This document shows positions 53,944 to 63,700 of a stretch of 64,000 nucleotides of DNA, piece by piece. Position 1 is the first letter of the stretch; each line of letters starts with the position of its first letter. A program made the translations under genes and the position numbers. The notes beneath the pieces are model-generated. The model worked only from the letters and a program-made list of their open reading frames with translations, was not told the DNA's origin and made no database searches. The stretch spans positions 1 through 64,000 of the forward strand of contig DATJQF010000230.1 in NCBI GenBank assembly GCA_035505995.1. Direction: 5' to 3'. Source of the stretch: DATJQF01 sp035505995 (GTDB lineage: Bacteria; Bacteroidota; Bacteroidia; Bacteroidales; FEN-979).

Positions 53944-55317
53944 ATGGAGCTACCTTTTGCAGAATCCTTCCGGATCAAAATGGTGGAGAATATCCGGAAA
54001 AGCACCCGCCAGGAACGTGAAGTATGGATCAGGGATGCCCGGTATAACGTCTTTCAACTCAGGAGCGACCAGGTGTTTATCGACCTGCTGACCGATTCGG
54101 GCACCGGTGCCATGAGCGATGTGCAATGGTCGGAACTGATGAGAGGGGATGAAAGCTATGCCGGCGCTTCCTCCTATTTTAAGCTGAAGGAAGCCTTTCA
54201 GGAGATCACGGGATTTGAGTTCTTTCTGCCGGTACACCAGGGGAGAGCGGCTGAAAACGTGCTGTTTTCCGTCCTGGTGAGGGAAGGGAATATAGTTCCG
54301 GGAAATTCACATTTCGATACCACCAAGGGCCATATCGAATACCGGAAAGCGCATGCGGTGGATTGTACCATCCGGGAAGCCTTCGACACAACGATCGACC
54401 ATCCCTTCAAGGGCAATGTGGACCTGGCCAAATTGGAAAAAGTGCTGGAGAAATCAGCCGATAAAGTCCCTTTTATCATCCTTACGGTCACGTGCAACAC
54501 ACCGGGCGGTCAACCGGTTTCCATGGAGAACCTGAAGCAGGTCAGGGAGATCGCCGACCGGTATGGCAAACTGGTGCTGTTTGATTCCGCCCGGTTTGCC
54601 GAGAATGCCTATTTCATCAAAATTCGGGAAAAGGGATACGGTAATAAAACCATCCGGGAGATCGCCCGGGAGATGTTCTCTTATGCCGACCTGATCACCA
54701 TGAGCAGCAAGAAGGATGCGATTGTGAATATCGGCGGGCTGATCGGGATGAGAGACGAAGCGATCTTCCATAAAGCCAGCATGTATAATATCATGTTCGA
54801 GGGCTATATCACTTACGGGGGATTGGCCGGCCGCGACCTGAATGCCATGGCCCGGGGACTTTATGAAGGGACCGAATTCGACTACCTGGAAACCCGGGTG
54901 CATCAGGTACATTACCTCGGCAAGAAGCTGATGGAATACGGCATCCCCATACAACGCCCGATCGGCGGTCATGCCGTTTTTGTGGATGCCGTCCGCTTCC
55001 TTCCCCATATTCCCCGGGAGCAGTTCCCGGCCCAGTTACTGGCAGTGGAACTTTACCTTGAATCAGGCGTCCGGGGAGTGGAGATCGGAACACTGCTGGC
55101 CGACCGCGATCCCGATTCCAGGGAAAACCGGTTTCCCGCGCTGGAAATGCTGCGGCTCGCCATCCCCCGCCGCGTATACACCAATAACCATATGGATGTG
55201 GTCGCCACGTCCCTGAAAAATATTTACGACCGCCGCGATCAGATCCGGTCAGGATTCAGGATCCTTTACGAAGCCCCGATGATGAGGCACTTTACCGTTC
55301 AGCTGGAAAAGATCTGA
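53944..55317 (+). CDS. tnaA: Tryptophanase
   Basis: This 457-residue PLP enzyme splits tryptophan to indole, pyruvate and ammonia. The PLP lysine is K257 in SSKKDAIVNIGGL. Two specificity positions distinguish it from tyrosine phenol-lyase: D125 (HFDTTKGH) matches E. coli TnaA D137, where TPL has Thr124, and I381 (GVEIG) matches TnaA I396, where TPL has Arg381. DSARFAENAYFI is also the TnaA form. No leader peptide tnaC is apparent. The gene is the first of an operon with fRMsr, mntP and queD, divergent from ptb. Confidence 0.9.
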   Translation: MELPFAESFRIKMVENIRKSTRQEREVWIRDARYNVFQLRSDQVFIDLLTDSGTGAMSDVQWSELMRGDESYAGASSYFKLKEAFQEITGFEFFLPVHQGRAAENVLFSVLVREGNIVPGNSHFDTTKGHIEYRKAHAVDCTIREAFDTTIDHPFKGNVDLAKLEKVLEKSADKVPFIILTVTCNTPGGQPVSMENLKQVREIADRYGKLVLFDSARFAENAYFIKIREKGYGNKTIREIAREMFSYADLITMSSKKDAIVNIGGLIGMRDEAIFHKASMYNIMFEGYITYGGLAGRDLNAMARGLYEGTEFDYLETRVHQVHYLGKKLMEYGIPIQRPIGGHAVFVDAVRFLPHIPREQFPAQLLAVELYLESGVRGVEIGTLLADRDPDSRENRFPALEMLRLAIPRRVYTNNHMDVVATSLKNIYDRRDQIRSGFRILYEAPMMRHFTVQLEKI

Positions 55318-55323
55318 AACGGG

Positions 55324-55785
55324 ATGGAGGCAAACAGGAAGAAAGGACGCTACCGGAGAATCCTGAAACAGCTGGAAGAACTGCTGGGAAGCACCGGGGA
55401 TGCGGATGCGCGCATGGCCACCATTGCGGCCCTCCTCCACCATAAAATGGAATATTTCTTCTGGACGGGATTTTATTGCCTGCAGGGAGGTGAGCTGATC
55501 GTCAGGACCTACCAGGGACCGCTGGCCTGCCAGGTGCTGGAAAAGAATAAAGGCGTTTGCTGGGCGGGGATCAACCGGCAGAAAACAATCCTCGTCCCCG
55601 ACGTGCATGCCTTTCCGGGCCATATCGCCTGCGATCCCCGGTCGAAATCGGAAATTGTCGTCCCGATACGAGACCGTAGCCGGAAGATCATCGGAGTGCT
55701 GGACGTTGACAGTGATCTCCTGAATGCCTTTGACGAAATTGATGCCGAATATCTCGGGAAAATCGTCGAAATGATCCCCGCATGA
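55324..55785 (+). CDS. msrC: Free methionine-(R)-sulfoxide reductase (GAF domain)
   Basis: This 153-residue GAF-domain enzyme reduces free methionine-R-sulfoxide. All three cysteines are in place: C69 (GPLAC), C79 (GVC) and C103 (IACD). Each is offset by exactly 15 from the E. coli positions 84, 94 and 118. FFWTGFYCLQGGELIVRTYQ and EIVVPIRDRSRKIIGVLDVD are typical. It starts 6 nt after tnaA and overlaps mntP as ATGA. Confidence 0.9.
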   Translation: MEANRKKGRYRRILKQLEELLGSTGDADARMATIAALLHHKMEYFFWTGFYCLQGGELIVRTYQGPLACQVLEKNKGVCWAGINRQKTILVPDVHAFPGHIACDPRSKSEIVVPIRDRSRKIIGVLDVDSDLLNAFDEIDAEYLGKIVEMIPA

Positions 55786-56342
55786 ACCTGGTTGAAATTA
55801 TCCTGATTGCCCTGGGACTTTCCATGGATTGCTTTGCCGTAGCCGTTGGCTTCGGAATTACCCGCACCCTGACCCGGAAGGATATCCTGAAAATGGCTTT
55901 TTTCTTCGGGATATTCCAGGGATTGATGCCTTTGCTGGGATGGCTGATCGGGCATTTTTTCCAGGACCTGATCCGGCAGGTGGATCACTGGATCGCCTTC
56001 GGAATCCTGGCATTTATCGGGATCAAAATGATCCTGCAATCTTTCCGGATCGGAAAACGCAGGAAAAAGCTTGATATCAAGGATTTTTCGCTGCTGCTGA
56101 CGCTTTCTGTAGCCACCAGCATCGATGCCCTTGCCACGGGGATCGGATTGGAATTTCTGGGGGTCAGGATCCTGCTGGCGGTGTCGATCATCGCACTGAT
56201 CACTTTTTTCGTGTCCATTGCCGGCGCCCGGATCGGGGAAACCTCTTCCTTTATCCCTGCCCGCCGGGCCGAGCTGTTGGGCGGGCTTATCCTGATCGCG
56301 ATCGGGCTGAAGATCCTCTTCCAGCACCTGGGGATATTGTAG
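55782..56342 (+). CDS. mntP: Manganese efflux pump MntP
   Basis: This 186-residue inner-membrane protein has six helices and the repeated MntP motif: LGLSMDCFAVAVGFGI in the first half and ATSIDALATGIGLEF in the second. Family members export Mn2+ and are often controlled by a yybP-ykoY riboswitch; none is visible because the gene is inside an operon. It overlaps the fRMsr stop by 4 nt. Confidence 0.92.
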   Translation: MNLVEIILIALGLSMDCFAVAVGFGITRTLTRKDILKMAFFFGIFQGLMPLLGWLIGHFFQDLIRQVDHWIAFGILAFIGIKMILQSFRIGKRRKKLDIKDFSLLLTLSVATSIDALATGIGLEFLGVRILLAVSIIALITFFVSIAGARIGETSSFIPARRAELLGGLILIAIGLKILFQHLGIL

Positions 56343-56365
56343 TACATTTGTAAAAATCAGGATAC

Positions 56366-56806
56366 ATGCCGACGATCCGCATTACCAAGCTGTTCCGTTT
56401 TGAAGCCGCCCATGCGCTGAAGGATTATGATGGTCCCTGCCGGAATATTCACGGTCACTCCTACGAGCTATCCGTGACCATTGAAGGCAGTCCGGTGAGC
56501 GATCCCCATTCACCCAAAAAAGGGATGGTGATGGATTTCAGCGACCTCAAGTCGATCGTCAAAAAGAACGTGATCGATGTTTTCGACCATGCCCTGATCC
56601 TGAGCTCGGATTACCCGGCCGGGGAGTTTGAAAAGCTGCAGGGATCCTTCTCCGGGATGCTGATCGTAGCGTATCAGCCCACCACCGAAAACATGCTGAC
56701 CGATTTCGCCGGCAGGATCGGGAACGCACTGCCCGCGGGGATAAAACTTTACTCGCTCAAATTAAGGGAAACGCCGAACTCTTTCGCAGAATGGTTTGCG
56801 GAATGA
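56366..56806 (+). CDS. queD: 6-carboxy-5,6,7,8-tetrahydropterin synthase QueD
   Basis: This 146-residue enzyme makes the queuosine precursor 6-carboxytetrahydropterin from dihydroneopterin triphosphate. It has the classical CxxxHGH motif (C25, H29, H31) with H16 as third zinc ligand, and KLRETPNSFAEWF at the end. It differs from the paralogue at 41.8 kb, which has CX5HGH. It ends the tnaA-fRMsr-mntP-queD operon. Confidence 0.92.
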   Translation: MPTIRITKLFRFEAAHALKDYDGPCRNIHGHSYELSVTIEGSPVSDPHSPKKGMVMDFSDLKSIVKKNVIDVFDHALILSSDYPAGEFEKLQGSFSGMLIVAYQPTTENMLTDFAGRIGNALPAGIKLYSLKLRETPNSFAEWFAE

Positions 56807-56836
56807 CACCGCCCGGATGAAAAGGTATAAGTTCTC

Positions 56837-58168
56837 CTATTTATCCTTGTAATTATATCCGAAACTGTACCGGAATCCTACGTTAATACCGACCGACTGG
56901 GAATGATTGGCCGGCAACTCGCCGCTGGTGGTCACCGGGGTTAATGAATATTTATACCCGGGTTCGATGCAAATGCTTAAATTCCTGTTGAACAGGTACT
57001 CCAGGCTGAACCCGGCCCAGAGCTGCCAGTAGGACAACATCCTTTCGGGGGTCTGCCTGACCAATTTGGTTACGGTTCCGCCCGGATAGCTCGGGTTCGG
57101 GAGAGGCTCATCCTTTTGCAGCAGAAATGAAACGGCAGGACCGGCCTGGAAGGAGAACCTGAAATGATTGGATTCAAATGCCTTGAAGCCCAGTAGCATG
57201 GGAACCTGCAAATAAAGGTAATGATCGGTAGTTACCGCAGTGGTCGAATGCACTACGCTATCGGCAGGCTTCAACGTTGCGACCGAATCGGGGGTGGTGT
57301 ACTCCGACAGGTATTGTCCCTGGTCGGCGAAATAGCCCAGACTGGCTCCCGTACGGAAGAAGAACCTTCCGAAATGGAACTGGAGATTCAATCCTCCCGA
57401 ATAGCTTCCATAGGAATAGGAATGGTTCGATTTATAGAAGGTGATGTCGGGTTCCGCATCAATTCCGACAGCAAAATGGATCGGGAACGGCGTGAGGCTT
57501 TTAGCGGTCAGGATCTGCTCCTGGGGAGGCACATTGCTGACATGCCGGATCACGAAAGGAGGGGTCTCATTCTTGGCCTCCGGGGAATTGCTCATATTGA
57601 CCGTAAAGGCGGAATAGCCCGGCAGGGCTGAGATCGGGGGTGCCAGCTGGCCGCTGTTCCGGGTCAGCAAAGGAGCCGGTGTGAGGATATTCTCTTCCGG
57701 AACTTCTTCCTTTTTCGTTACGGATTCATTGGCTGCTGTTTGTCCGGGCAGAACCGTTCTTTCCGGAATGACCCGCTTTGAAGTGGAAGCATATACCTGG
57801 TGTGCAGCACTCACTGCAGCATTCCTGTGAGCGGTCAGAGTATGGGTTACGGCCGGAACGACCGGGGAACCTGTCTTTGGATTTTCAGCATTGATTTCCT
57901 TCTTCGCAACGGGGACCTGCAAAGAAGAGGCAGGTGAGAGAAGGAACCAGATAACAGCCAGCAACACTACTGCAGAGGCAGCAGTAATCCAGGCGATCCC
58001 GGGAACATTCCTGAAATTCAGCCTCAGGATCTCTCCCCACAATAGCTTCCGGTTAATGCTTCCCCAGGCCCTTTCCGGCGGTTCCTCCCGGTAGTCCTGC
58101 AAGCCTTTCCGGAAAATCTCATCAATTGGATGAGGGCATTCGTTACCGTTTTTACCTGTTTTATCCAT
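56837..58168 (-). CDS. ECF sigma partner: anti-sigma-like N-terminus fused to predicted outer-membrane barrel
   Basis: This 443-residue protein has a soluble N-terminus (1-~52: DEIFRKGLQDYREEPPERAW) and one strong membrane helix (~55-80). A long Ser/Thr/Pro/Ala-rich periplasmic linker (~80-230) leads to a C-terminal aromatic beta-rich region (~230-443). That region ends in GFRYSFGYNYKDK, resembling an outer-membrane barrel. There is no cleavable signal peptide. It overlaps the ECF sigma gene by 8 nt. The N-terminus presumably binds and controls the sigma factor, as in other Bacteroidota pairs; this is inference. The combination suggests a chain that spans both membranes. Confidence 0.7.
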   Translation of the reverse strand: MDKTGKNGNECPHPIDEIFRKGLQDYREEPPERAWGSINRKLLWGEILRLNFRNVPGIAWITAASAVVLLAVIWFLLSPASSLQVPVAKKEINAENPKTGSPVVPAVTHTLTAHRNAAVSAAHQVYASTSKRVIPERTVLPGQTAANESVTKKEEVPEENILTPAPLLTRNSGQLAPPISALPGYSAFTVNMSNSPEAKNETPPFVIRHVSNVPPQEQILTAKSLTPFPIHFAVGIDAEPDITFYKSNHSYSYGSYSGGLNLQFHFGRFFFRTGASLGYFADQGQYLSEYTTPDSVATLKPADSVVHSTTAVTTDHYLYLQVPMLLGFKAFESNHFRFSFQAGPAVSFLLQKDEPLPNPSYPGGTVTKLVRQTPERMLSYWQLWAGFSLEYLFNRNLSICIEPGYKYSLTPVTTSGELPANHSQSVGINVGFRYSFGYNYKDK

Positions 58169-58733
58169 CGACAGGAACAGTTTTTATAGTAGGTCTTAAT
58201 TCCGCCAGGCGCTTCCGGAGAAACCGCCGGGCTTTCAGTAATTGTGTTTTAGACGTGTTTTCCGATATATTCAATGATTCGGCAATATCTTTATGACTGT
58301 ATTCTTCAAAAACATACATATTAAACACTACCCGATACCCCGGGGGCAGCTTCTGGATCAGTGAAAGCAGGGTATCCGATGAAATCTGGAAATCCACTTC
58401 CTTCGCCTCTTCCGCACTCAATATCTCAATTTCATTGATTTCTTCAATATCCTTATGAAACGGTAACCTTTTATTCTTCCTGAACTGGTTCAGGGCATTA
58501 TTGATCATGATCCTTTTAATCCACCCCTCAAACGATCCTTCCTTCCTGTAGGACGAGATATTCTGGAAAACCTTCAGGAATCCTTCCTGCAACAGGTCTT
58601 CCGCTTCGCTCCGGTCCCTGGCATACCGCATGCACAATGCCATCATCGTCGACGCATATTTCCGGTAAAGCATATTTTGAGCCTTACGCCCTCCGGCCAA
58701 ACAATCATCGAGCAGGGATTCATCGCTAATCAT
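58161..58733 (-). CDS. ECF-type RNA polymerase sigma factor
   Basis: This 190-residue sigma-70 family protein has region 2 (MLYRKYASTMMALCMRYARD, DLLQEGFLKVFQNISSYR) and region 4 (LPPGYRVVFNMYVFEEYSHK, then the HTH in DIAESLNISENTSKTQL). Such factors in Bacteroidota respond to envelope signals. It overlaps its partner gene by 8 nt. ATG 58733 is preferred over 58769, which adds twelve unconserved residues. The -7 box TAACTTTG lies 56 nt upstream. Confidence 0.93.
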   Translation of the reverse strand: MISDESLLDDCLAGGRKAQNMLYRKYASTMMALCMRYARDRSEAEDLLQEGFLKVFQNISSYRKEGSFEGWIKRIMINNALNQFRKNKRLPFHKDIEEINEIEILSAEEAKEVDFQISSDTLLSLIQKLPPGYRVVFNMYVFEEYSHKDIAESLNISENTSKTQLLKARRFLRKRLAELRPTIKTVPVDG

Positions 58734-58788
58734 CCGGATCGGTCTGATTTTAAGACGTTCAACGGGCAAATTGGTTGCCTGACCCTCT

Positions 58789-58796
58789 CAAAGTTA
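58789..58796 (-). promoter_or_regulatory. Possible -7 element for the ECF sigma gene
   Basis: TAACTTTG on the minus strand matches TAnnTTTG and lies 56 nt before ATG 58733. No clear -33 TTTG was found. Confidence 0.4.
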
Positions 58797-58835
58797 CTAA
58801 AAAACAAGGGGATCCATGAGGGGAATCACCTGCTT

Positions 58836-59471
58836 TCAGGTATCGGCAATTACCATATTTGCCTTGTATTTTTCAAAATTCTTGCTAAAAAACACCCTCC
58901 CCTTATCATTCAGGATCCCGAAGATATGATAGAGGAAGATTTCGTGAAAAACTTTGACCGAAGTCAGTTCATCATTAGTAAATACATCATTTTCTGACAG
59001 ATACTCAAACCTGGCCACATGAAGCCGGGAAATGATATCGGCATTCATCTCTTTCCGGTATAATCCTTCCTTTTGCCCCTTGATCAGGTTCCGGTAGGTT
59101 GATTCATAGAGACCTTCCCTCCGGAGGTTCCGCAATTTCATGAAAAGAGAGGGGTAGTATTTTCTGACATCATATTCGATCGACGGGTGATAATCCCGGA
59201 GCACGCGGTTGATGATCCGGTAAACTTCCATCAGCTCCTCAATGGCATTCAGCTTTTTTTTCCGGATCTCATCAAAGTACCGCCGCTGCCTGTCGTGCTC
59301 CAGGAAAATAACAGATCCCACCAGGTCTTCCTTATTCCGGAAATGCTCATACAGGGTTTTTTTGGAAATCCCCAGGTGATGAGCCACCTCATCCATCGTC
59401 ACACTTTTTATACCATAGCGGTGATACAACCCGGTGGCCTGGTGCAGGAAGGTAAGCGTCTTTTTCTCCAT
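58836..59471 (-). CDS. TetR/AcrR family regulator
   Basis: This 211-residue regulator has an N-terminal TetR helix-turn-helix (~10-55: VTMDEVAHHLGISKKTLYEHF, RNKEDLVGSV) and a ligand-sensing alpha-helical C-terminal domain. It is divergent from the RND periplasmic adaptor gene, the usual arrangement for a local repressor of an efflux pump. An 18-bp inverted repeat between the two (59490-59507) is a good operator candidate. Confidence 0.92.
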   Translation of the reverse strand: MEKKTLTFLHQATGLYHRYGIKSVTMDEVAHHLGISKKTLYEHFRNKEDLVGSVIFLEHDRQRRYFDEIRKKKLNAIEELMEVYRIINRVLRDYHPSIEYDVRKYYPSLFMKLRNLRREGLYESTYRNLIKGQKEGLYRKEMNADIISRLHVARFEYLSENDVFTNDELTSVKVFHEIFLYHIFGILNDKGRVFFSKNFEKYKANMVIADT

Positions 59472-59489
59472 CGACGCAAAGATAACGGT

Positions 59490-59507
59490 TTTCCGGGAGG
59501 CCGGAAA
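59490..59507. promoter_or_regulatory. Candidate TetR operator
   Basis: The inverted repeat TTTCCGG-gagg-CCGGAAA lies 19 bases upstream of the TetR ATG and 18 bases before the -33-like element of the efflux promoter. Its size and position fit a TetR-family binding site controlling both genes. Confidence 0.55.
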
Positions 59508-59524
59508 CTTTCTTCCGTCAATAG

Positions 59525-59554
59525 TTTCTCCTTCCCGGAAATTCTTTATATTTG
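59525..59554 (+). promoter_or_regulatory. Promoter of the RND efflux genes
   Basis: TTTC (59525-59528), an 18-nt spacer and a perfect -7 element TATATTTG (59547-59554) precede the adaptor ATG by 29 nt. The TetR operator candidate lies directly upstream. Confidence 0.6.
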
Positions 59555-59583
59555 CGCCTCATTTTTTAATCAATCCCGGTTCT

Positions 59584-60690
59584 ATGAAAAAATTGCTGTT
59601 CCTCGCCGGTTTGGCACTTCTACTGACCGCCGGATGCGGCCCCCAGGATAAAAAAGCCAGGCTGGAGAAGCTGAAGAAACAACGCGATCAGATCACCAAT
59701 GAAATCCAGCAACTCGAAAAGGGTTTGTATCCTGCCGGCACCACGCCCGCGTTACCGGTGTCCGTACAGCCGGTATCCATCCGGGAATTCGGGCATTATA
59801 TCGAAGTGCAGGGCCGGGTGGACGGGAATGAGAATATCGGAGTAAGCCCGCAGACCGTCGGCGTGGTGACGAAGATCCTGGTGAACGAAGGGGATCATGT
59901 GCTCAAGGGGCAGCTCCTGGCCGAGCTGGATGCGGAAGTACTCAAGCAATCCCTCAACGAGCTTCAAACCCAGCTGAATTTTGCCACCGATCTATATCAC
60001 AAGCAAAAGAATCTCTGGGACCAGAATATCGGATCGGAAGTTCAGTACCTGACCGCCAAGAACAATATGGAATCCATCCAGAACAAGATCGCCACGGTCC
60101 AGGACCAGATCAATCTTTCCAATATTACTTCCCCGATCGACGGCACCGTGGAAGATATTCCCATCAAGGTCGGCCAAACGGCGTCCCTGGGGGTGCCGGC
60201 GTTCCGGGTCATCAATTTCTCCAAGGCAAAAGCCGTGGCCGAGGTAGGGGAAGCCTACTCGGCGAAGATAAACACCGGTGACCAGGTCCGGATCTTCCTG
60301 CCCGACCTGAATGAGGAATTCACCCAGAAAGTCACCTTTGCCAGTAAATACATCAACCCGACCAATCGCACCTTTACCGTGGAAGCGGAGCTTCCCTCCA
60401 ACCAGGAAGTTTACCGCGCCAATATGATCGCCGTGGTCCGGATCAAGGATTATTACAACCCCACGGCGATCGCGATCCCACAGACTTATATCCAGTCCTC
60501 CCAGGCGGAAGGTGCGTATGTCTTCGTGGCGCGCGAGGAAGGCGGCAGGAAGGTCGCGAAAAAGGCCTTCGTCAAAACGGGCGTAACTTATAACGGACTG
60601 ACGGAGATTGATTCCGGTCTTAAGAACGGAGACCTGATCATCACCGCAGGGTATAAGGATCTCTACGACGGCCAGCTCATCCAATTCTAA
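59584..60690 (+). CDS. RND efflux periplasmic adaptor (membrane fusion) lipoprotein
   Basis: This 368-residue protein has a signal peptide with lipobox TAGC (MKKLLFLAGLALLLTAGC). A coiled coil follows (~25-50), then the lipoyl/barrel-sandwich block (VGVVTKILVNEGDHVLKGQLLAELD), a helical hairpin (~135-190), and beta-barrel and membrane-proximal domains. It links the inner-membrane RND pump to an outer-membrane channel. ATG 59584 is set by the signal peptide. The RND permease follows after 11 bases. Confidence 0.94.
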   Translation: MKKLLFLAGLALLLTAGCGPQDKKARLEKLKKQRDQITNEIQQLEKGLYPAGTTPALPVSVQPVSIREFGHYIEVQGRVDGNENIGVSPQTVGVVTKILVNEGDHVLKGQLLAELDAEVLKQSLNELQTQLNFATDLYHKQKNLWDQNIGSEVQYLTAKNNMESIQNKIATVQDQINLSNITSPIDGTVEDIPIKVGQTASLGVPAFRVINFSKAKAVAEVGEAYSAKINTGDQVRIFLPDLNEEFTQKVTFASKYINPTNRTFTVEAELPSNQEVYRANMIAVVRIKDYYNPTAIAIPQTYIQSSQAEGAYVFVAREEGGRKVAKKAFVKTGVTYNGLTEIDSGLKNGDLIITAGYKDLYDGQLIQF

Positions 60691-60701
60691 CGGTCACTCC
60701 C

Positions 60702-63700
60702 ATGAAACAGGAAAAAAACAGGATCCGTGAGTTTTTCGCGACCAGCTGGGCCATCGACAACCGGACCAGCATCTATGTCCTTACCGTCTTCATCACGCTG
60801 CTCGGGATCATGTCCTACATCAATATCCCGAAGGAGCAGTTCCCGGAAATTGTCATCCCGACCATCATCGTAACTACCGCCTATCCGGGCACCTCCCCCC
60901 AGGATATCGAGAACCTCATCACCCGTCCGATCGAGAAGGAAGCCAAATCGCTGGCCAACGTAAAAAAGATCACCAGCAATTCGGTGCAGGATTTTTCGAG
61001 CATCGTCGTGGAATTCAACCCGGGAATCGCGGTGTCGGAAGCCAAGCAGCGGGTGCGGGACGCCGTCGACAAAGCCCGGTCGAGCCTCCCGAACAACCTG
61101 CCGAAAGAGCCGGATATCATGGAGATCGATATCTCTGAAGTGCCGATCATGTTCATTAATATTTCAGGCGATTATGATCTTCAGCGGCTTAAAAAATATG
61201 CCGAAGTGGCCCGGGACAAGATCGAAACCCTCAAGGAGATCACCCGGGTGGATATCGTGGGCGCCCTGGAGCGTGAGATCCAGATCGACGTCGATATGTA
61301 TAAGATGCAGGCGGCCAGTGTCAGCTTCGCCGATATCCAGCGGGCCGTATCCAGCGAGAATGTGACGATCTCGGCCGGAACGATCACCACTTACGGGGCC
61401 AAGCGTACGATCCGGATCGCAGGGCAGTTCAAGTCGCCGGACCAGATCAAAGGCATTATGCTGAAATCCTCCAGCGGGGCCATCGTTTATATCGGGGACA
61501 TTGCCGATGTGAAGGATTCCTTCAAGGAGCAGGAAAGCTTCTCCCGGTTCAATGGAAAAAATGTCATCACGCTCAATGTGATCAAGAAGAGCGGGGAGAA
61601 CCTGATCAATGCCTCGGACGAGATCAAGGCCATGGTCGCCGACCTGAAAAAGAACACCTATCCCCCCGACCTGCAGGTGGAGATCACCGGGGATATGTCG
61701 CGCTATACCCGCAGCACCCTGGAAGAGCTGAACAATACGGAAGCGATCGGGTTTATCCTGGTGACGCTGGTGCTGATGTTTTTCATGGGATTCAACAACG
61801 CTTTCTTTGTGGGATTGTCCGTTCCCCTTTCCATATTCGTAGCCTACCTGGTCATGCCGGGGCTGGGATTCACCATGAACATGATCGTCATGTTCGCCTT
61901 CATTTTCGCCCTCGGGATCATCGTCGATGACGCCATCGTGGTGATCGAGAACACTCACCGGATACACCGGACGGAGAAGAACATCGTCAAGGCAGCCAAA
62001 ATGGCGGCCGGGGAAGTATTCCTGCCGATCCTTTCGGGAACCCTGACCACCCTGGCCCCATTCTTCCCGCTGGCTTTCTGGCCGGGGATCACGGGAAAGT
62101 TCATGTATTATATGCCGGTCACCCTGATCCTGACGCTCTTCGCCTCGCTTTTCGTGGCCTACATCATCAATCCCGTTTTCGCGGTGTCCTTCATGAAGCA
62201 CGAATTCGAAAAAACCGGGTACAAGACCAACTATAAAAAGCTATTGATATCCAGCGGGATCCTTCTCGGGCTGGCGCTCCTGTTCTATCTCGCCCGCGTG
62301 CCCGGAATGGGAAATGTACTGGTGTTATGCCTGATCCTGAATGCAGCCTACCGGCTCTGGATCAAGAATTCAACGTTCCAGTTCCAGACGAGGGCCTGGC
62401 CCTGGCTGATGAAGCTTTATGAAGCGACCCTGAAATTCTTCCTGAAGAAGAGAAGGCCGTATTACCTGCTGTACACCATTACCGGCATGCTGATCCTGAC
62501 CTTCGTGATCACCGGCATGGTGAAGCCCAAGGTGTTGTTCTTCCCGGTGAACATGCCCAATAATGTCTATGTATATTTAAAAATGCCGGAAGGGACCGAC
62601 CAGAAGGTCACGGACTCCGTGACCCGTCTCATCGAGAAAAGGGTCAATGATGTCCTTGGGCCGAATAACCCGCTGGTGGAATCGATCGTGACCAATGTCG
62701 GGTTCGGGGCCGGAGACGGGATGTTCGATCGCACCGTCGCCGCGAATAAGGGGAAGGTCACCATCAATTTTACAGAGAGCAAGTACCGGCACGGCGCTTC
62801 CACGCTGGACATCATGGACCGAATCCGCGAACACGTGAAGAATATCCCGGGCGCCCAGGTCTCCGTTGAAAAGAACCGGGCAGGACCTCCGACCGGAAAG
62901 CCTGTTAACATTGAAATAGCGGGGGAAAACCTCGATGAACTGATCAGCACGGCTACCCGTTTCAAGAATTATCTGGATTCCTTGCAGATCCCGGGCATTG
63001 AGAACCTCAAATCCGATTTTGAGAACGACCGTCCGGAGATCATTGTGGACATTGACCGCGAAAGGGCCAACCGGGAAGGGATCTCCCTCGGACAGGTGGG
63101 CATGGAGCTCCGTACCGCTATCTTCGGCACCGAGATCTCAAAGTACAAAGAAGACGAGGATGAATATCCGATCCAGCTGAGATATTCCGAACAGGAGCGC
63201 AAGAACATCAACAACATCCTGAACTCCAAGGTCACCTACCGGGACATGAACAACGGCCAGCTCCGGCAGATCCCGATCTCCTCGGTGGCGACGATCCATT
63301 ATTCCGACACCTACGGGGGGATCAAGCGGAAGAACCTCAAAAGGGTGATCACCCTCTCCTCCGAGGTTCTTTCCGGGTACACCCCCAACGAAGTGGTGGC
63401 CTCGATCACCCAGGTAGTGCAGAATTTCGACTGCCCCCGAACCATCAACATCTCCCTCACCGGGGAACGGGAGGATCAGACCGAGACGATGATCTTCCTG
63501 TTCAAATCGATGCTCATCGCCATTGGCCTGATCTTCTTTATCCTGATCACACAGTTCCAGTCGCTCAGCAAATCCCTGATCATCCTGAGTGAAGTGATCT
63601 TCAGCATCATCGGGGTGCTTCTTGGATTGATCCTATTCGGTATGCCGATCATCATTGCCATGACCGGAGTCGGGATCATCGCACTGGGCGGGATCGCCGT

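Noticed and set aside
53944..55317. Tyrosine phenol-lyase instead of tryptophanase
   Set aside because: D125 and I381 are the tryptophanase residues at the two discriminating positions, where TPL has Thr and Arg.
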